Source: Polyangium sp. 15x6
GTDB lineage: Bacteria; Myxococcota_A; Polyangia; Polyangiales; Polyangiaceae
Direction: 5' to 3'
Length of the DNA: 64,000 bases
Assembly (NCBI RefSeq): GCF_029960785.1
Contig: NZ_JASBQE010000030.1
Span: 60,605 to 124,604 of the forward strand
Below the pieces are notes generated by a model. It was given only the letters and a program-made list of their open reading frames with translations, made no database searches and was not told the DNA's origin. The translations under genes and the position numbers were made by a program. This document shows, piece after piece, positions 61,436 to 64,000 of this stretch. Every line of letters starts with the position of its first letter. The stretch's first letter is position 1.

Positions 61436-63277
61436 TCATTTCCCGTCCGGCGAGACCAGCGTCGCCAGCACGTCGCCGATCGGCTTCGGTTTTCCGTAGA
61501 GCCAGCCCTGGGCATAATGAATGCCCATGTTCGAGAGCATCTCCGCCATCGGCTGCGTCTCGACCGATTCGGCCACCGTCTCGATCCCCAGCATCCCGCC
61601 GATGCGCTGCACGCTCTCCACGATCGCTCGGTGGAGCGGGCTGTCCAGCATGCTCCGCACGAACATGCCGTCGATCTTTACGTAATCGACCGGCAAGCTC
61701 TCCAGGTACCCGTACGACGCGTGCCCGCTGCCGAAATCGTCGATCGCGAACCGGCAGCCCATCGCTCCGAGCTCCTGCATCATCCAGAGCACCTCCTGCA
61801 GGTTCGCGAACGCCGCCGTCTCCGTGATCTCGAAGCAGATCTTCGTCGCCGGCACCTTGTACTTGCCGAGCTGCTCGACGAGGAAATCGAGCAGCCCCTC
61901 GCGCAGGAGCGAGAGCGCCGAGAGGTTGATCGCGCACGTGTGCAGGTTCTTCAGGTGCTCCTTCGGCAGCGAGCCGAGCGTCGCCAGCGTCCTCGACACG
62001 ACGTACCGGTCGATCTCGTCCATCATGCGGCTGTCCTCGGCCGCCTGGATGATCCCGACCGGCGACTCGAGCTGGCCCTCGTCGCCGACCACGCGCACGA
62101 GGACCTCGAAATGCAGGCCCCTTCGCTTCGTCGGTGGCAGCGCGTGGATCTCCTGCGCGAAGAGACGCAGCCGCCCGTCCGCGAGGTGGCGCTGGATGCT
62201 CGCGACCCACTGCATGGCGCGACGGCTGCGCGCCATGTCCTGGTCGTCGTTCATGTAGATCTGCAGGCGCCCGCGGCCGCTGTCCTTCGCCAGTCGGCAG
62301 GCCTGATCCGCGGCCCCGAGCACCTCGGCCGCGCGATGGAACTCGGCGCCGAACGGCACGAGGCCCATGCTCGCCTCGACCGGGAACGTCTTCTTCTGCC
62401 AGCCGAAGCGGAACTCGTGCAGCGTCCGCTGCAGCCTGCGCACGACCTGCTCGGCTTCGAGCGTGTCGCGGCCGTGGAGGAGCACCACGAACTCGTCGCC
62501 GCCGATCCGGCCCGCCGCGTCCTGCGGCCCCATGATCTCGTGCAGGCGCGTCGCCACCCACTGGAGGAGATCGTCGCCCGCGTCGTGGCCGCACGTCGTG
62601 TTGACCAGCCGGAACCGGTCGAGGTCGAAGTACACGAGCGCGTGCCGCACGCCGCGCTCGCGGCTCTGCGCGAGCGCGTGCTCGATGCGCTCCGCGAAGG
62701 CGTGGCGGTTCAAGAGGCCCGTCAGCGCGTCGTAGCGCGCTTGCCGCGCGATCTGGAGCGAGAGGAGCTGCTCGACGTTCGCGTCGCGGAAGACCACGAG
62801 TTTGCCCGCGCGCTCGGGCGTGCCCTCGCCCGTGGTCGCGATGCCCGTCGCGTGGCGGATGGCCACGATCTGCCCGTCTTTCCGCTCCAGCAAGGCGGTG
62901 TGCCCGAGCAGGCCCGTCGGGAGCGGGCCGACCGACGAGCCCTCGGAGGGGAACGGCGTGGGCGGCGAGGCCGTCCGTACGCGGAAGACCTCGTCGATCG
63001 GCGCGCCGCGCCTCTCCTCGAAGCTCTCGCCCGTGAGGCGCTCCGCGGTCGCGTTCATGCGCACGAGGCGGCCCTCGGCGTCGGCTTCCATGAGCGCCAC
63101 GCCGAGCTCCGACAGGCTCGCGTCGAGCCCGAAGAGCGGCGCCTTCGGCAGCCACGAGCGGGTACGCCACTCGCGCGTGTCCCGGCGCTCCTCCTCGTCG
63201 TCCTCTTCGAGGTCTGCCTCGATCTCCTCGGGCTCCTCGGGCTCGTTTTTCGTATCTGAGCTCGTCACGTTGGCCAA
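61436..63277 (-). CDS. PAS-GGDEF-EAL cyclic-di-GMP protein
   Basis: A 613-residue protein without TM. An acidic N-terminus (residues 1-35) is followed by a PAS domain (~50-175: LGVALMEADAEGRLVRMNAT), a GGDEF domain (~185-345) with an intact active site (AAGRIGGDEFVVLLHG), and an EAL domain (~360-605) whose first motif is FEVLVRV (EVL rather than EAL). NLSA, EITETAA, IDDFGSG, DYVKIDG and AESVET retain the Asn, Glu, Asp, Lys and Glu used for metal and catalysis. Either c-di-GMP synthesis, breakdown or both are possible. The signal sensed by the PAS domain is not evident. Confidence 0.93.
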   Translation of the reverse strand: MANVTSSDTKNEPEEPEEIEADLEEDDEEERRDTREWRTRSWLPKAPLFGLDASLSELGVALMEADAEGRLVRMNATAERLTGESFEERRGAPIDEVFRVRTASPPTPFPSEGSSVGPLPTGLLGHTALLERKDGQIVAIRHATGIATTGEGTPERAGKLVVFRDANVEQLLSLQIARQARYDALTGLLNRHAFAERIEHALAQSRERGVRHALVYFDLDRFRLVNTTCGHDAGDDLLQWVATRLHEIMGPQDAAGRIGGDEFVVLLHGRDTLEAEQVVRRLQRTLHEFRFGWQKKTFPVEASMGLVPFGAEFHRAAEVLGAADQACRLAKDSGRGRLQIYMNDDQDMARSRRAMQWVASIQRHLADGRLRLFAQEIHALPPTKRRGLHFEVLVRVVGDEGQLESPVGIIQAAEDSRMMDEIDRYVVSRTLATLGSLPKEHLKNLHTCAINLSALSLLREGLLDFLVEQLGKYKVPATKICFEITETAAFANLQEVLWMMQELGAMGCRFAIDDFGSGHASYGYLESLPVDYVKIDGMFVRSMLDSPLHRAIVESVQRIGGMLGIETVAESVETQPMAEMLSNMGIHYAQGWLYGKPKPIGDVLATLVSPDGK

Positions 63278-63351
63278 TACTACCTATAGCGAAAGCCGAG
63301 CGTTTCGTCGCCCGCCAAATTCCGAGCGTGGCAGGCCGCCCGTGGCCGCCG

Positions 63352-64000
63352 TCATTGCTTCACTTCGAACTCGACCTTGGTCACCTTGAACTCGGGCGCG
63401 CGTAGCTCCTTGGATCGCGTGGAGCCGGTCGGCATGCGGCAGAAGATGCGTTGCTTTCCCATCTCCACGATCACGTCGACCGGCGTCACACCGTAGTACA
63501 CGCCATTGACGGTGACCTTGCAGGTACCTCCCTTGGCACGGATCAGGAGCCGCCCGTGGCCCTTCGGGATCGGCTTCCACCCCGAGGGGCGCGGCGCCTG
63601 TGTTGCGCTCGGGGCGGCGGCGGCTTCGTCCGCGAGGATTTCGATCGGCGTTTCGTCCGGGACTGCCGCGGCCATCTCGTCCGGCGTGAGCGCCGTGCCC
63701 GCCGCCGTGGCCGCTCCCGTCGAATCGGGCGATGTCGTCTCGGGCGGAGACACGGCCGCTTCGGGATCGGGCGAGCGGCGCGACGCGATGAGCACGATCG
63801 CGAGCAAGAGACCCACGACGAGCACGCCGATCACGGCCGCTTGCACCTGCCGGGTTCGTCGGGATGCGCTCGGATCGAGCGGGTTCGTAGGCTCGCGCCC
63901 CGGCGCGGCCGCGCCCGGCGGCGCAGGGAAGGGCGCGGCGGCGGGCGGCTCCGCGAACGGGGCGCTGAGCGGCGCGGCCGAGGCGTCCGCGGGCGGCTGC
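63352..64000 (-). CDS. Membrane-anchored PEGA-domain protein (partial, N-terminus beyond window)
   Basis: The frame stays open to the right edge; only the C-terminal ~215 residues are present. From the edge inward: a Pro/Ala-rich cytosolic linker (FAEPPAAAPFPAPPG), a basic stretch (SASRRTRQ), one TM helix (AAVIGVLVVGLLLAIVLIAS), a Pro/Ala/Thr linker, and a C-terminal PEGA domain (GRLLIRAKGGTCKVTVNGVY, YGVTPVDVIVEMGKQRI). In Myxococcota this layout is common at the C-terminus of Ser/Thr protein kinases, so a kinase N-terminus outside the window is possible but unseen. An internal GTG would give a 164-residue form. Confidence 0.75.
   Translation of the reverse strand, partial: QPPADASAAPLSAPFAEPPAAAPFPAPPGAAAPGREPTNPLDPSASRRTRQVQAAVIGVLVVGLLLAIVLIASRRSPDPEAAVSPPETTSPDSTGAATAAGTALTPDEMAAAVPDETPIEILADEAAAAPSATQAPRPSGWKPIPKGHGRLLIRAKGGTCKVTVNGVYYGVTPVDVIVEMGKQRIFCRMPTGSTRSKELRAPEFKVTKVEFEVKQ

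Overview
The window reads as chromosomal DNA of a high-G+C myxobacterium, most likely order Polyangiales (Polyangium/Sorangium-type). This is inferred from gene content, not from a marker gene. Supporting signs are a fused TPR-Ser/Thr kinase, an FHA-type sigma54 activator, roughly fifteen predicted lipoproteins (several Cys-rich with Gly-Gly-Thr or Gly-Gly-Ala tracts), KGG stress proteins, and Uma2 and PD-(D/E)XK nuclease-like families. No rRNA, tRNA or CRISPR array was seen.

Layout. 1-9 kb: an edge-truncated membrane sulfatase-like protein, a Uma2 protein, an LPG-synthase-like membrane protein, a SAM methyltransferase, a Gre-type factor, an acyl-CoA synthetase and envelope proteins, including a tandem pair of duplicated lipoproteins. 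9.0-11.9 kb is accessory: a rubredoxin-like miniprotein with odd Cys spacing, 85-bp tandem repeats, a probable mobile-element scar, a small protein coupled to an HNH nuclease, and a visibly lower-G+C DUF3800-like gene. 11.9-14.9 kb: a DnaJ-type co-chaperone and cysS, separated by a large inverted repeat whose arms carry the same series of hairpins with compensatory base changes. 15-20.5 kb: rhomboid protease, lipoprotein, MlaE-type permease, a degenerate cyclase/NTPase/TPR protein and a membrane protein. 20.5-26.7 kb (minus): Kef-type antiporter, TPR kinase, two envelope lipoproteins, ferredoxin. 27-32.7 kb: Cys-rich Gly-rich lipoproteins around a tightly coupled HEAT / lipocalin-like / DUF4149 operon.

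32.7-36.4 kb: 2-oxoacid dehydrogenase E1 alpha and dihydrolipoyl dehydrogenase without E1 beta or E2, then a divergent RNase HII-like protein. 36.5-44 kb: VWA-like lipoprotein, endoglycosylceramidase-like GH5, S9 peptidase, class II photolyase. 44-47.7 kb: two KGG proteins, a molybdopterin oxidoreductase with a PepSY-type membrane partner, a 122-nt nested hairpin, cupin and patatin genes. 47.7-53 kb: an FHA/sigma54 activator divergent from a phosphoesterase-fold gene that has a near-consensus -24/-12 promoter but has lost its metal-binding motifs, then a VIT/VWA protein. 53-64 kb: RND/MMPL transporter, FG-GAP-like protein coupled to a Tat-exported solute-binding protein, a split PD-(D/E)XK nuclease-family pair, an AlkA-type glycosylase, a PAS-GGDEF-EAL protein and an edge-truncated PEGA protein.

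The two most distinctive signals are the sigma54-controlled pseudo-phosphoesterase locus (47.7-50.9 kb) and the covarying hairpin element (13.0-13.3 kb). All boundaries and starts come from reading the sequence; no database search was run.
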